NCBI RefSeq assembly: GCF_030817475.1
Contig: NZ_JAUSZJ010000002.1
Span: 5,966,626 to 6,030,625, forward strand
Length of the DNA stretch: 64,000 nt
Origin: Streptomyces sp. V2I9
Lineage (GTDB): Bacteria > Actinomycetota > Actinomycetes > Streptomycetales > Streptomycetaceae
Direction: 5' to 3'
Part shown: positions 1-9,326 of the stretch, one piece after another
How positions within the stretch are numbered: position 1 is the first letter of the stretch
Layout: every line of letters begins with the position of its first letter
Program-made: the position numbers and the translations under genes
Notes under the pieces: generated by a model
Seen by the model: the letters and a program-made list of their open reading frames with translations, nothing else
Told to the model about the DNA's origin: nothing
Database searches by the model: none

Positions 1-1
1 C

Positions 2-922
2 GTGGTCATCACCCTCATCGGCGTCACCCTCATGCCCGTGCCGGTCGCCTGGGCCCGGGGCGGCGACGCCACCGCCGACGACTTCGGCGCCATGAAGTAC
101 CTGGCCCTGGCCGCCTTCACCCTCGTCGTCATCCTGCTCATCCAGCGGTTCGGCCGCGGCTTCCTCAAGCAAGTGGCTCTGCTCCTGGGCATGTTCGCCG
201 GAACGCTCGCCGCGATCCCGTTCGGCATGGCCGACTTCGCCGCGCTGGAGTCCGCGCCGCTCGCCGCCCTGCCCACCCCCTTCGCCTTCGGGACACCGGA
301 GTTCCGGCCCGCCGCGATCCTCTCCCTCTGCATCGTCATGCTCGTCCTGATGACGGAATCCTCGGCCGGGATGCTCGCCCTCGGCGAGATCTGCGACCGC
401 CGCACCGACGGGCGCACCATCACCCGCGGACTGCGCACCGACGGCATCGCCACCCTCCTCGGCCCGGTCTTCGGCGGATTTCCCACCAGCGCCTTCGCCC
501 AGAACGTCGGCGTCGTCTCGCTCACCCGGGTCCGCAGCCGGTACGTCGTCGCGGCGGCGGGCGCGGTGCTCCTGGTCCTCGGCGCCTTCCCGGTGCTCGG
601 CGCGGTCGTCTCGCTCGTCCCGATGCCCGTCCTCGGCGGCGCCGGCATCGTCCTCTTCGGCTCCATCGCGGTCAGCGGCATCCGTACGCTCGCCGAAGCC
701 GGCCTCGACGACAGCTCCAACATCATCCTGGTCGCCGTCGCGCTCGGGGCGGGCATCATCCCGCTCGCCGCGCCCACCTTCTACGCCGGATTCCCGGCCT
801 GGGCGCAGACCGTCCTCGGCTCCGGGATCAGCGCGGGAGCCCTGGTCGCGGTCGTGCTCAACCTGTTCTTCCACCATCTCGGCACCCACAGCCGCCCGGC
901 TGTGGCACTCAAATCCTCCTAG
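2..922 (+). CDS. NCS2-family nucleobase permease, C-terminal part (start outside window)
   Basis: These are the last 306 residues of a nucleobase:cation symporter-2 (xanthine/uracil/urate) permease of the cytoplasmic membrane; the start lies left of the window. Several long hydrophobic segments are visible. The family motif Q-N-x-G-(x4)-T-[KR] appears as FAQNVGVVSLTRVRSRY. The protein is a close paralogue of the permease at 2680-4131 and shares blocks such as PVLGGAGIVLFG. Its TAG stop is 45 bases before the ATG of the deaminase gene, so the two are probably cotranscribed. The family is clear. A purine substrate (xanthine, guanine or urate) is inferred only from the purine-catabolic surroundings. 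Confidence 0.9.
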   Translation: MVITLIGVTLMPVPVAWARGGDATADDFGAMKYLALAAFTLVVILLIQRFGRGFLKQVALLLGMFAGTLAAIPFGMADFAALESAPLAALPTPFAFGTPEFRPAAILSLCIVMLVLMTESSAGMLALGEICDRRTDGRTITRGLRTDGIATLLGPVFGGFPTSAFAQNVGVVSLTRVRSRYVVAAAGAVLLVLGAFPVLGAVVSLVPMPVLGGAGIVLFGSIAVSGIRTLAEAGLDDSSNIILVAVALGAGIIPLAAPTFYAGFPAWAQTVLGSGISAGALVAVVLNLFFHHLGTHSRPAVALKSS

Positions 923-967
923 GGTCCTGCCGTGCCCACATCGCCACAGAGAGAAGAAGGAAGCGCC

Positions 968-2356
968 ATGGCAGCTTCGGCAGACCCTCAGCGCATCGTC
1001 ATCGAGAACTGTTCGATCGCCACCGTCGACGCCCACGACACCGAGTACGCCTCCGGGCACATCGTCGTGGCCGGCAACCGCATCGAGTCCGTCGGCGCGG
1101 GCAGCGCCCCCGAGGGCCTCACCGGGGTCGCCCGGCGGGTCGACGCCACCGGGCACCTCGCCACCCCCGGTCTGGTCAACACCCACCACCACTTCTACCA
1201 GTGGATCACCCGGGGCCTGGCCACCGACCACAACCTCTTCGACTGGCTGGTCGCCCTCTACCCGACCTGGGCGCGCATCGACGAACCGATGGCCCGAGCC
1301 GCCGCGCAGGGCTCGCTCGCCATGATGGCCCGCGGCGGCGTCACCACCGCCATGGACCACCACTACGTCTTCCCGAAGGGCTCCGGCGACCTGTCCGGCG
1401 CGATCATCGGCGCGGCCCGCGAGATGGGCGTACGGTTCACCCTCGCCCGCGGGTCCATGGACCGCAGCGAGAGGGACGGCGGCCTGCCCCCGGACTTCGC
1501 CGTCGAGACCCTGGAAGGCGCGCTCGCCGCCACCGAGGCCACCGTCGACGCCCACCACGACGCCTCCTTCGACGCCATGACGCAGGTCGCCGTCGCGCCC
1601 TGCTCGCCCTTCTCCGTCTCCACCGAACTGATGCGTCAGGGCGCTGAGTTGGCACGTCGTAAAGGCGTGCGGCTGCACACCCACGGATCGGAGACCGTGG
1701 AGGAGGAACAGTTCTGCAAGGAACTGTTCGGGATGGGCCCGACCGCATACTTCGAGTCGACCGGATGGCTCGGCGAGGACGTGTGGATGGCCCACTGCGT
1801 CCACATGAACGACTCCGACATCGCCGCCTTCGCCCGGACGGGCACCGGCGTCGCCCACTGCCCGTCCTCCAACGCCCGCCTCGCCGCCGGGATCGCCCGC
1901 GTCCCGGACATGCTCGCCGCCGGGGTGCCGGTCGGCCTCGGCGTGGACGGCACCGCCTCCAACGAGTCCGGCGAACTCCACACCGAGCTGCGCAACGCGC
2001 TGCTCATCAACCGCCTCGGCGCCCACCGCGAGGCGGCCCTCAACGCCCGTCAGGCCCTGCGCCTCGGGACCATCGGCGGAGCCCAGGTGCTGGGCCGCGC
2101 CGACCAGATCGGCTCCCTGGAGGCCGGCAAGCTCGCCGACCTCGTCCTGTGGAAGCTGGACACCCTGGCCCACTCCTCGATCGCCGACCCGGTGACCGCG
2201 CTCATCTTCGGCGCGGCCGCCCCGGTGACCCTCTCCCTCGTCGACGGCAAGCCGGTCGTCGAGGGGGACCACCTCACCACGGTGGACGAGGACGCCATCG
2301 CCCGTGTCACCCGCGACGAGGCCCGCCGCCTCGCGCAGATCGCCGCCGGATCCTGA
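968..2356 (+). CDS. 8-oxoguanine deaminase-like amidohydrolase
   Basis: A 462-residue metal-dependent hydrolase of the TrzN/AtzA/guanine-deaminase branch of the amidohydrolase superfamily, predicted to deaminate an oxidised or free purine in the cytosol. The metal-binding H-x-H is in TPGLVNTHHHFYQW (about residues 65-80). Further ligands are the His in RLHTHGSE, the His in WMAHCVHM and the Asp in GLGVDGTASNES. The C-terminal beta-sandwich return (GSLEAGKLADLVLW) is intact. I chose the ATG at 968 because a purine-rich GAGAGAAGAAGGA lies just upstream; an in-frame GTG at 932 has no such site. The gene lies between two nucleobase permeases, which supports a purine substrate. The exact substrate (8-oxoguanine, guanine or another aminopurine) cannot be fixed from sequence alone. 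Confidence 0.82.
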   Translation: MAASADPQRIVIENCSIATVDAHDTEYASGHIVVAGNRIESVGAGSAPEGLTGVARRVDATGHLATPGLVNTHHHFYQWITRGLATDHNLFDWLVALYPTWARIDEPMARAAAQGSLAMMARGGVTTAMDHHYVFPKGSGDLSGAIIGAAREMGVRFTLARGSMDRSERDGGLPPDFAVETLEGALAATEATVDAHHDASFDAMTQVAVAPCSPFSVSTELMRQGAELARRKGVRLHTHGSETVEEEQFCKELFGMGPTAYFESTGWLGEDVWMAHCVHMNDSDIAAFARTGTGVAHCPSSNARLAAGIARVPDMLAAGVPVGLGVDGTASNESGELHTELRNALLINRLGAHREAALNARQALRLGTIGGAQVLGRADQIGSLEAGKLADLVLWKLDTLAHSSIADPVTALIFGAAAPVTLSLVDGKPVVEGDHLTTVDEDAIARVTRDEARRLAQIAAGS

Positions 2357-2679
2357 CTCCGCGCGGCAACCCGTCCGGCCGGAGCTCCGCTCCGCACGGA
2401 CATCCCCGACCGGCCGGTCGAGGGGGACGGCCCGAGACCGGCCGCCGTGGGCCCGAGCGGGGCCCGCGGCAGCCGGTCCGGCGGACGCGCGCCCCAGCGT
2501 GCGCGCCCGCCGGACCGGTGATGAGGGCTGCCCGCGCCCACCCCCACGCGCGTGCGTCCCGAACGCCCATCTGCACCACCTGCACCACCTGAGAGCCGCA
2601 AGCATCACCGCACCACTCACGCATCACCTCCCTGAACCCCACGTCGCCGACGGCGTGAAACCGACCGGAGGAACCGCCC

Positions 2680-4131
2680 GTGGCCGCCAAGCCCAGGTTT
2701 CGCACAGACGCAGACGCAGCCGCCCCCGACGCGACGGCCGACACCGCCGCGGAAGCCGACCGGAAGCATCCGGTCGACGAGACCCTTCCCCCACTGAAGA
2801 TGTTCACCAGCGGCCTCCAGCACGTGGCCGCCATGTACGCGGGCGTGGTGGCCCCGCCGCTCATCGTGGGGCCGGCCGTCGGCCTCACCGCCAAGGAGAC
2901 CGCTTTCCTGATGGGGGCGAGCCTGTTCACCGCGGGGATCGCCACCCTGCTCCAGACCATCGGCTTCTGGAAGGTCGGCGCCCGGCTGCCCTTCGTCAAC
3001 GGCGTCTCGTTCGCCGGCGTCGCCCCGATGATCGCGATAGGCAAGGACCGGGGACACGACGGGACAGCCGTCATCTTCGGCGCGATCATCGTCGCGAGCC
3101 TGCTCGGGTTCGTCCTCGCCCCGTACTTCTGCAAACTGGTGCGCTTCTTCCCGCCCGTCGTGACCGGCACCGTGATCACCCTGATCGGCGTCTCGCTCCT
3201 CCCGGTCGCCTTCAACTGGTCCCAGGGCGGCAACGCCGCGGCCGACGACTACGGTTCGATGACCAACATCACCATGGCCGCCGTGACCCTCGTGGTCGTC
3301 CTGGCCCTGCGCAAACTCCTGCGCGGCTTCCTCCAGCAGATCGCGATCCTGCTCGGGCTGGTCATCGGCACCCTCATCGCCATCCCCGCCGGCATCACCG
3401 ACTTCGGCGCCATCAAGGAGGCCGACGTGGTCGGCTTCCCGACGCCCTTCGCCTTCGGCGCCCCGCAGTTCGAGATCGCCGCCATCATCTCCATGTGCAT
3501 CGTGATGCTGGTCTGCATGACCGAGTCCACCGCGGACATGCTGGCCCTCGGCAAGATCGTCGACCGCCCCGCCGACGAGAAGATCATCGAGGGCGGCCTG
3601 CGCGCCGACACCCTCGGCAGCGCCATCAGCCCGATCTTCAACGGCTTCATGTGCAGTGCGTTCGCCCAGAACGTCGGCCTCGTCGCCATGACGAAGATCC
3701 GCAGCCGCTTCGTCGTCGCGGCGGGCGGCGTGATCCTGATCCTCCTCGGCCTCGTCCCGGTGGCCGCCTCGGTCATCGCCCTCGTACCGCTGCCGGTCCT
3801 CGGCGGCGCGGGCATCGTCCTGTTCGGCACGGTCGCGGCCAGCGGCATCCAGACCCTGGCCACCGCCGCGCTGGAGAAGGGCGAGAACGCGCTCATCGTG
3901 GCGGCCGCCGTGGGCATCGGGCTGATCCCGATCGCCGCGCCGCAGTTCTACCACGCCTTCCCCGAGGACCTGCTGGTCGTCCTCGACTCCGGCATCTCCA
4001 CCGGCTGCGTGGTGGCGATCGTGCTCAACCTCGCCTTCAACCACTTCGGCCGCAAGCCCGGCCCGGCGGACCAACCTCCGGCCAACGGCGAGCACGTGGT
4101 CCCGGCGGCCGCCGGGGTGGGCGTGCACTGA
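2680..4131 (+). CDS. NCS2-family xanthine/uracil/urate permease
   Basis: A full-length 483-residue nucleobase:cation symporter-2. It starts at GTG 2680 behind GGAGGA at a good distance. The first 45 residues are hydrophilic. About 12-14 membrane segments follow, beginning near MFTSGLQHVAAMYAGVVAPPL, a conserved opening helix of the family. The signature Q-N-x-G-(x4)-T-K is seen as FAQNVGLVAMTKIRSRF. The protein imports a purine or pyrimidine base coupled to an ion gradient. It is a tandem paralogue of the partial permease at the window start, with the deaminase gene between them. A perfect GC-rich hairpin (4198-4241) follows its stop. The substrate is unproven; the neighbourhood favours xanthine, urate or a related purine. 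Confidence 0.9.
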   Translation: MAAKPRFRTDADAAAPDATADTAAEADRKHPVDETLPPLKMFTSGLQHVAAMYAGVVAPPLIVGPAVGLTAKETAFLMGASLFTAGIATLLQTIGFWKVGARLPFVNGVSFAGVAPMIAIGKDRGHDGTAVIFGAIIVASLLGFVLAPYFCKLVRFFPPVVTGTVITLIGVSLLPVAFNWSQGGNAAADDYGSMTNITMAAVTLVVVLALRKLLRGFLQQIAILLGLVIGTLIAIPAGITDFGAIKEADVVGFPTPFAFGAPQFEIAAIISMCIVMLVCMTESTADMLALGKIVDRPADEKIIEGGLRADTLGSAISPIFNGFMCSAFAQNVGLVAMTKIRSRFVVAAGGVILILLGLVPVAASVIALVPLPVLGGAGIVLFGTVAASGIQTLATAALEKGENALIVAAAVGIGLIPIAAPQFYHAFPEDLLVVLDSGISTGCVVAIVLNLAFNHFGRKPGPADQPPANGEHVVPAAAGVGVH

Positions 4132-4197
4132 CGGATCGGCCCGCCTCGCCCCGGCCCGGTGAGGCCCGCGTGCGGGTCCACCGGGCCGTCGGCCCGC

Positions 4198-4241
4198 CGC
4201 GGGCCCCGCGCCCGGCGGGCCGGCCGGGCGCGGGGCCCGCG
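4198..4241 (+). terminator. Perfect 18-bp hairpin after the permease gene
   Basis: Positions 4198-4215 and 4224-4241 are exact reverse complements (CGCGGGCCCC... pairing with ...GGGGCCCGCG) around an 8-base loop. There is no U-tract, as is usual for Streptomyces terminators. It lies 66 bases after the permease stop and ends 36 bases before the next ATG, so it probably ends the permease transcript. An effect on the downstream gene's leader is possible. Confidence 0.65.
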
Positions 4242-4277
4242 AGCCGGCCGGCGCGCGTCGCCTGTAGCGTCGGGGGC

Positions 4278-4961
4278 ATGGAAGATCAGTCTGTTGTGGA
4301 TGTCGGCGATGTGCGCCTCGCGTACCGGACCTGGGGCGACGCGTTCGGCTCGCCCGTCGTGCTGCTGCACGGCCTCGGCGGTTCGGCCGCGAACTGGGAG
4401 GCGGCCGGCTCCCTGCTGGGCCAGGAGTGGCGGGTCTTCGCCCTGGACCTGCGCGGCCACGGTGAGAGCGACTGGCCCGACGACTACGGCCTGGACCTGA
4501 TGGCCGAGGACGTCGTGGGCTTCCTCGACGAACTGGAACTGGACCGGGTCGGCCTCGTCGGCCACGGCATGGGCGGTGTCGTCGCCCGGCTGCTGGCCCA
4601 GGAGCACTCCGACCGGGTGGAGCGGCTGGTGCTGGTGGAGACCCCGGCCCCGTTCGCCGGCGATCCGGGTCCGGCGGGGCGGGCGGAGGGCCCCGTGGAC
4701 TACGACGAGAACGCGGTGCCCGCCGTGCACGACCAGCTCGCCGACCCCGGCCCGGACGCGGACGAGGGCCTCGGCGACATCGTGTCCCCGACGATGATCA
4801 TCACCGGTGGGCCGGAGAGCACGATGGAGCAGCACCGCCAGGCCGACGTGGCCTCCCTGATCCCGGACTGCCGGCTGATCACTGTTCCGGGCGGCCACCG
4901 GATGCACGAGACCCGCGCGGACCAGGTGGCCGCGCACATCACGGAGTTCTTCACGAGCTGA
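4278..4961 (+). CDS. Alpha/beta-hydrolase fold protein lacking the nucleophilic serine
   Basis: A 227-residue alpha/beta-hydrolase. The oxyanion-hole strand VVLLHGLGGSAANW, the DLRGHGESDWP block and the C-terminal histidine region VPGGHRMHETRADQVA are all present. The nucleophile elbow, normally G-x-S-x-G, reads GHGMGG: residue 97 (bases 4566-4568, GGC) is glycine instead of serine. The usual acid loop is also unusual, reading TMIITGGPESTME with no Asp at the expected place. The reading frame is intact and otherwise well conserved, so this is either a non-catalytic relative or a divergent enzyme. ATG 4278 gives the normal family start; the reading frame is open far upstream but that part has no family similarity. 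The role is unknown. Confidence 0.8.
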   Translation: MEDQSVVDVGDVRLAYRTWGDAFGSPVVLLHGLGGSAANWEAAGSLLGQEWRVFALDLRGHGESDWPDDYGLDLMAEDVVGFLDELELDRVGLVGHGMGGVVARLLAQEHSDRVERLVLVETPAPFAGDPGPAGRAEGPVDYDENAVPAVHDQLADPGPDADEGLGDIVSPTMIITGGPESTMEQHRQADVASLIPDCRLITVPGGHRMHETRADQVAAHITEFFTS

Positions 4962-5334
4962 GGAATCCTGTCGCCGGTCCGGGCGGCGGCCGGCGCGCCC
5001 TGGTCGGACGGGGACGATGCTGCGGGCCGGTTCCCGCGTCCACGCGACGTAGGGGAGAGCCGCCCCGTCGGGCCCCCGGCAGGGAGGGCGGTGGCGGTCT
5101 CCTCGCAGCCGCACGTACCGGACCCCGCTCCCCGGTCCCGCCTGACCCGAACCGCGCTCCCGGGGCCGCGACCGCGAACGCTCACCCCCTGGACCGCCCG
5201 ACGGTTGGACGACCCGGGCGGTACGGCGACTGAGCCCCCTCCTCAGGTCCCCCTCGGCGGGCCGCGTCCTCATCCGCACGGCGCATACGGTCCGCCCCGG
5301 CGGATGAAGCGCGGCTGCCCTGCTCCGGGCCAGC
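4962..5334. other. Intergenic stretch without a recognised gene
   Basis: About 370 bases between the hydrolase-like gene and the membrane-protein gene. The open frames here are arginine- and proline-rich shadows of GC-rich DNA with no domain similarity. I see no strong hairpin or operator. It presumably carries the promoter of the gene at 5335. Confidence 0.5.
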
Positions 5335-5850
5335 ATGGACGTCATGACGACCGAGACCGCCCCGCGCCCCGCCGCCTCCGCACCCGCACCCGCGCCCGCC
5401 TGGGCTCGCCGCGCCGCCCACGCCATCGCGCTGTGCGCCCTCCCGTCCGGCCTGTGGCGCATCGCCATGGCGTCCGGCGTCTACGTGGGCTACAGCGACC
5501 AGGTACTGCGCGACATCTTCGACATCCCCGGCTGGGGCGTCGCCTACGTCGTCGGGCTCTCCGTCCTCATCGAGCTGGGCGCCCTGTTTCCGCTGCTGCT
5601 CGTCAGCGACCGGTGGCTGCCGGTGCCTCCCGGGGTCCTCGCCCCGCTGGCCTGGACCGCCTCGGGCGTCCTCGTCCTGGTGGCACTGTGGCAACTCGTC
5701 GTCGCCCTCACCGTCGAGAGCCAGACGTACCTGGCGAGCGGTACGGCACAGACCGTCTGGGGCTTGGTCTTCGCCCCGCTGTTCGCCATCCCGGCCCTGA
5801 TGACCGCAGTGACCTGGTCGTACGCGAAGCGGCACCGGGCGCGGCCCTGA
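5335..5850 (+). CDS. Four-helix integral membrane protein of unknown function
   Basis: A 171-residue protein with an Ala/Pro-rich N-terminus of about 25 residues and then four hydrophobic segments, near AAHAIALCALPSGLWRIAM, GVAYVVGLSVLIELGALF, VLAPLAWTASGVLVLVAL and TVWGLVFAPLFAIPALMTAV. It ends in a short basic tail, SYAKRHRARP. Two ATGs lie close together (5335 and 5344) and neither has a strong ribosome site. No catalytic or binding motif is visible. Monocistronic context and typical Streptomyces codon use suggest a real gene. Confidence 0.7.
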   Translation: MDVMTTETAPRPAASAPAPAPAWARRAAHAIALCALPSGLWRIAMASGVYVGYSDQVLRDIFDIPGWGVAYVVGLSVLIELGALFPLLLVSDRWLPVPPGVLAPLAWTASGVLVLVALWQLVVALTVESQTYLASGTAQTVWGLVFAPLFAIPALMTAVTWSYAKRHRARP

Positions 5851-6320
5851 CCCCTCCCGCGCCTCGACACCGGCCCCCGCCCGGGCACCGCAGGGCGCGC
5901 GATCCCCGGCGTGCCGTACGGGCGCGATCCCCGGCGTGCCGTACAGGACGGTTCTCCTCGGCCCCGCACGGGCCGACTGCCGGGCCAGGCGGGCGAGCAG
6001 CCCCCGTACGGTGTGGTCGGGGCAGGGGGTGGGGGCGGCCGGCGCCCCGTCGTCGATCGCCCCGAGCAGACCTTCGATCCGCCGGGCGGCCGGTTCCGGG
6101 CCGGGATGGCGGCGGAGCCCGAGGCGGAGGCTTCCCGTGCATCCGTACGAGGGAGCCCCTTCGGCCGCCGAGGACGCATCGGCCGACCCATCGCCCGGCC
6201 GGAGGGGCGGGCAGTGCAACCCGGCACATAGCGGATGGTTCCCCTCCGGCCTCTTGTGGGCATCCGCCCCACCGTGGCATACAGGTCTGGACCATTGCTG
6301 TCCGGATGGAAGGCACCACC
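5851..6320. other. Intergenic region with a 25-bp two-copy tandem repeat
   Basis: About 470 bases with no gene that I recognise. A 23-base string beginning GCGCGATCCCCGGCG occurs at 5897-5919 and again at 5922-5944 (period 25 bases). The right part, near 6280-6320, should contain the promoter and ribosome site of the lipoprotein gene; GGAAGG lies seven bases before its GTG. Confidence 0.5.
5897..5944. repeat. 25-bp tandem duplication
   Basis: Two exact 23-base copies (5897-5919 and 5922-5944) separated by two bases, in non-coding DNA. Each copy contains GATCCCCGGCGTGCCGTAC. No function is apparent; a small slippage duplication is the simplest reading. Confidence 0.75.
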
Positions 6321-7298
6321 GTGCGACGCCCCCACGTACCAGCCGCGTTGGCCTGTTCCGCCCTGCTGCTCGCCCCCCTCATCGCCGCCTGCGGCGGCAC
6401 CGCCGAAGCCGACACGCAGCCGCCCGCCACCCCTCGGGGCGTGACCGCCCAGGCCAGCAGCTCCACGTCGGTGCACGTGATGTGGAAGGCCGCCACCGAC
6501 GACAGGAAGGTCGCCGGCTACGAGGTCTACCGGGGCACGGCCAAGGTCAAGAGCGTCCCGGCGACGAAGACCATGATCGACGTGAACGGTCTCACCGCCT
6601 CGACGGACTACACCTTCAGCGTCCGGACCAGGGACACGGCCGGGAACGTCTCCGAGCCCAGCGAGGCCGTCCCCGTCACCACCCGGCCCACCCCGCCCCG
6701 GGACGACGAGGCGCCGACCGCTCCGACGGAACTGACGGGCCGTGCGGACGGAAGCCGGGCCGCCACCCTCCGCTGGGGCGCGGCCAAGGACGACGTCGGC
6801 GTCACCGCGTACGACATCTACCAGGAGGACTCCCGGATCCACAGTGTGCCCGCCTCCGAGACCACCGCGAAGCTCACGGGGCTGCGGCCGGGAACCGTCT
6901 ACACCTTCACCGTCCGCGCCCGCGACGCCTCCGACAAGTCCTCGGCCGACAGCGACGCGCTCGACCTCACCACCGCGTCCGCCCCCGGCGCCCCCGCGAG
7001 CACCGCGCCCACCGGACTGCGCACCGAGGTCGGCACGGCCGGCTCCCGGTTCACCCTGGACCTGTCCTGGGACCAGCCCGAGACGGGCGGAAGCATTCCC
7101 GCGTACCAGCTGTACCTGAACGGCAAGCTGACCACCACCATCGTCTGGGGCGGTACGCCGCCCGAGGGACGTGCCACGTACCGGCTGGACCTCTCCGACC
7201 CGGCGGGCACCCGCTACTCGGTGAAGCTCAGGGCCAAGCTTCCGGATGGCACGTGGGGCGACTTCTCGGCCCAGCGGACGGTCGTCCTGACGGGCTGA
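6321..7298 (+). CDS. Fibronectin type III-repeat lipoprotein
   Basis: A 325-residue exported lipoprotein. The signal peptide is short and hydrophobic and ends in the lipobox L-I-A-A-C-G-G (Cys near residue 22), so the protein should be anchored to the outer face of the membrane. Two fibronectin type III modules follow, seen by paired PATPRGVTAQASSSTSVHVMW ... LTASTDYTFSVRTRDTAGN and PTELTGRADGSRAATLRW ... LRPGTVYTFTVRARD. A third, more divergent beta-sandwich ends the protein. No enzymatic domain is present, so a binding or scaffolding role is likely. GTG 6321 is preferred over ATG 6306 because GGAAGG sits seven bases before it. Confidence 0.82.
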   Translation: MRRPHVPAALACSALLLAPLIAACGGTAEADTQPPATPRGVTAQASSSTSVHVMWKAATDDRKVAGYEVYRGTAKVKSVPATKTMIDVNGLTASTDYTFSVRTRDTAGNVSEPSEAVPVTTRPTPPRDDEAPTAPTELTGRADGSRAATLRWGAAKDDVGVTAYDIYQEDSRIHSVPASETTAKLTGLRPGTVYTFTVRARDASDKSSADSDALDLTTASAPGAPASTAPTGLRTEVGTAGSRFTLDLSWDQPETGGSIPAYQLYLNGKLTTTIVWGGTPPEGRATYRLDLSDPAGTRYSVKLRAKLPDGTWGDFSAQRTVVLTG

Positions 7299-7658
7299 CA
7301 CACCACGGGCAGCCCTCCGGTGCGCCACGGGCGGACCCCGGCCACGCCACGGGCAGTCCCCTCGGCCGCGCCCCGAGACCGCCCGCCTCCAGGGGTGCGG
7401 CGGCCCGCGCCCTGTGGTCCCGTGATACCGGAGGACCGGTGGACCGCGGGACCGAAGGGGCTGGACCATGGAGCTGGGAGACGGGCCGAGCGGGCGGGCC
7501 GACGCGCTGACAGGCCGTCGGGCCGACCGCCGGGCACGGCGGCCCGCACGCGGCGCGGGGAGGCTTCGGAGCCTCCCGGTCACCCGTCCGGAGTCCCCGC
7601 CGCCGACCGGAATCCCGCCCACGGCCGCCCCCGGCGACCTGCGCACGCCGAGGGCGGC
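7299..7658. other. Intergenic stretch without a recognised gene
   Basis: About 360 bases between the lipoprotein and the carrier gene. An open frame runs in phase with the carrier from 7320 but encodes an Arg/Pro/Gly-rich peptide with no similarity, so I treat it as non-coding. Short imperfect GC-rich repeats are present (for example CCACGGGC three times). Confidence 0.5.
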
Positions 7659-9191
7659 ATGAGCGGCGCGGCCGGGACGAGGCCCGCCCCGGAGGAGGAG
7701 CCCCCGGCCGGCCGGACGTTCACCTTCCCCAGCGCCCTCACGATCCTCGCGGTCGTCACCCTCGCCGTCTGGTCCCTGGCCTTCCTGATCCCGTCCGGCG
7801 CCTACGACCGGGACGGGGAAGGGGCCCCGGTCCAGGGCACGTACCACCGGGTCGACTCCGACCGGAGCTTCGCCGACCGCCTGAACGACCTCTTCCTCTC
7901 CCCGGTCAACGGGCTGTACGGCGTCCAGGACGCGGAGACCGGCGAGGTCGGCCCCGACCTGGCCGGCGAACTGTACGGCAGCGCGGGCGTGTTCCTGTTC
8001 GTGCTGGCCATCGGCGCGTTCATCACCGTGGTGTTCGCCACCGGCGCCCTGGACCGGGGCATCGGCCGTCTCGCGCACCGGTTGCGCGACCGGGGTGCGC
8101 TGCTGATCGCGGGCGTGATGCTGGTCTTCTCCCTCCTCGGCACGGTCGAGGGCTTCGCGGAGGAGACACTCGGCTTCTACGGCCTGATCATCCCGCTGAT
8201 GCTGGCGCTCGGCTACGACCGCATGGTGGCCACCGGCACGATCATCCTCGGCGCGGGCGTCGGCGTGCTCTGCTCCACGGTCAACCCCTTCGCCACCGGC
8301 GTCGCCTCCTCGGCCGCCGACATCTCCCTGGGCGACGGCATCGTGCTGCGCGCGCTCATGTGGGTGGTCCTGACGGCGGTGACGATCGCCTACGTCATCC
8401 GGTACGCGGGCCGGGTCCGCGAGAACCCCGACCGCTCGCTCTCCGGCTTCCTGCCCGGCGACCGCGAGCACGACGCGGCGGACGCGGAGGAGCCCCCGGA
8501 GCTGAGCGGGCTCCACCGGACCGTTCTCGTCCTGGTCGCCCTGGTCTTCAGCTTCATGATCTTCTCGGTCGTCCCGTGGTCCAGCGCCCTGACGGGCGAC
8601 GCCGACGCCACCCCGTACGGCTTCGAACTCGGCTGGTCCTTCCCCCATCTGGCCGCCCTGTTCCTGGTCGCGGCGGTCCTGGTGGGCGTCGTCGCCCGGT
8701 TCGGCGAGCAGAGGCTCAGCGCGACGATCATCCGGGGCGCGGCCGACTTCATCTCCCCGGCCCTGGTCATCGTCCTCGCGCGCGGTGTCACGGTCATCAT
8801 GAACAACGCGCAGATCACCGACACCGTGCTGCACTCGATCGAGGGCGTGGTCTCGGGCACCTCGTCGGCGGTCTTCGCGGTCTTCGTCTTCCTCGTCAAC
8901 CTGCCCCTCGCCTTCCTCATCCCCTCCACCTCCGGCCACGCCACCCTGGCGATGCCGATCCTGGCCCCCCTGGCCGATTTCGCGGGCGTGTCCCGTGCCG
9001 TGGTCGTCACGGCGTGGCAGGCGGCGAGCGGCTGGATGAACCTCTGGGTTCCGACGACGGCGGTCACCATCGGCGGGGTGGCCCTGGCGAAGGTCGGCTA
9101 CGACACGTACCTGCGGTTCGTCTGGCCGTTGCTGGCGATCCTGGCAGCCCTGATCTGCGGATTCCTGGCGCTGGGCGCGGTGTTGACCTGA
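7659..9191 (+). CDS. YfcC-family (DcuC-like) membrane carrier
   Basis: A 510-residue inner-membrane transporter of the YfcC / C4-dicarboxylate anaerobic carrier family, an ion-transporter relative. A hydrophilic N-terminus of about 25 residues leads into roughly 12 hydrophobic segments. Conserved family blocks are SLAFLIPSGAYDRDGEG near residues 45-60, the GAGVGVLCSTVNPFATG re-entrant-type loop, and FLIPSTSGHATLAMPILAPLADF with WMNLWVPTTAVTIGG near the C-terminus. ATG 7659 gives the usual family start. Members may carry short-chain carboxylates, amino acids or peptides; the substrate here is unknown. It stands alone between non-coding stretches. Confidence 0.85.
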   Translation: MSGAAGTRPAPEEEPPAGRTFTFPSALTILAVVTLAVWSLAFLIPSGAYDRDGEGAPVQGTYHRVDSDRSFADRLNDLFLSPVNGLYGVQDAETGEVGPDLAGELYGSAGVFLFVLAIGAFITVVFATGALDRGIGRLAHRLRDRGALLIAGVMLVFSLLGTVEGFAEETLGFYGLIIPLMLALGYDRMVATGTIILGAGVGVLCSTVNPFATGVASSAADISLGDGIVLRALMWVVLTAVTIAYVIRYAGRVRENPDRSLSGFLPGDREHDAADAEEPPELSGLHRTVLVLVALVFSFMIFSVVPWSSALTGDADATPYGFELGWSFPHLAALFLVAAVLVGVVARFGEQRLSATIIRGAADFISPALVIVLARGVTVIMNNAQITDTVLHSIEGVVSGTSSAVFAVFVFLVNLPLAFLIPSTSGHATLAMPILAPLADFAGVSRAVVVTAWQAASGWMNLWVPTTAVTIGGVALAKVGYDTYLRFVWPLLAILAALICGFLALGAVLT

Positions 9192-9326
9192 GAGGGCGCC
9201 ACGGCGTGGGCCTCGGAGGGCGCCACGGTGCCGACCTGCGAGGGCTTGGGCGGACCGGGGGCCATGCGTCATCCTGGGGCGACGGCGAAGCCGCCGAGGC
9301 GACGGGCACGGGGGTGCGGCACCACG

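Noticed and set aside
2304..4277. Very long open frame upstream of and in phase with the hydrolase-like gene
   Set aside because: It overlaps the permease gene in another frame and is Arg/Pro-rich without domains; the hydrolase starts at 4278.
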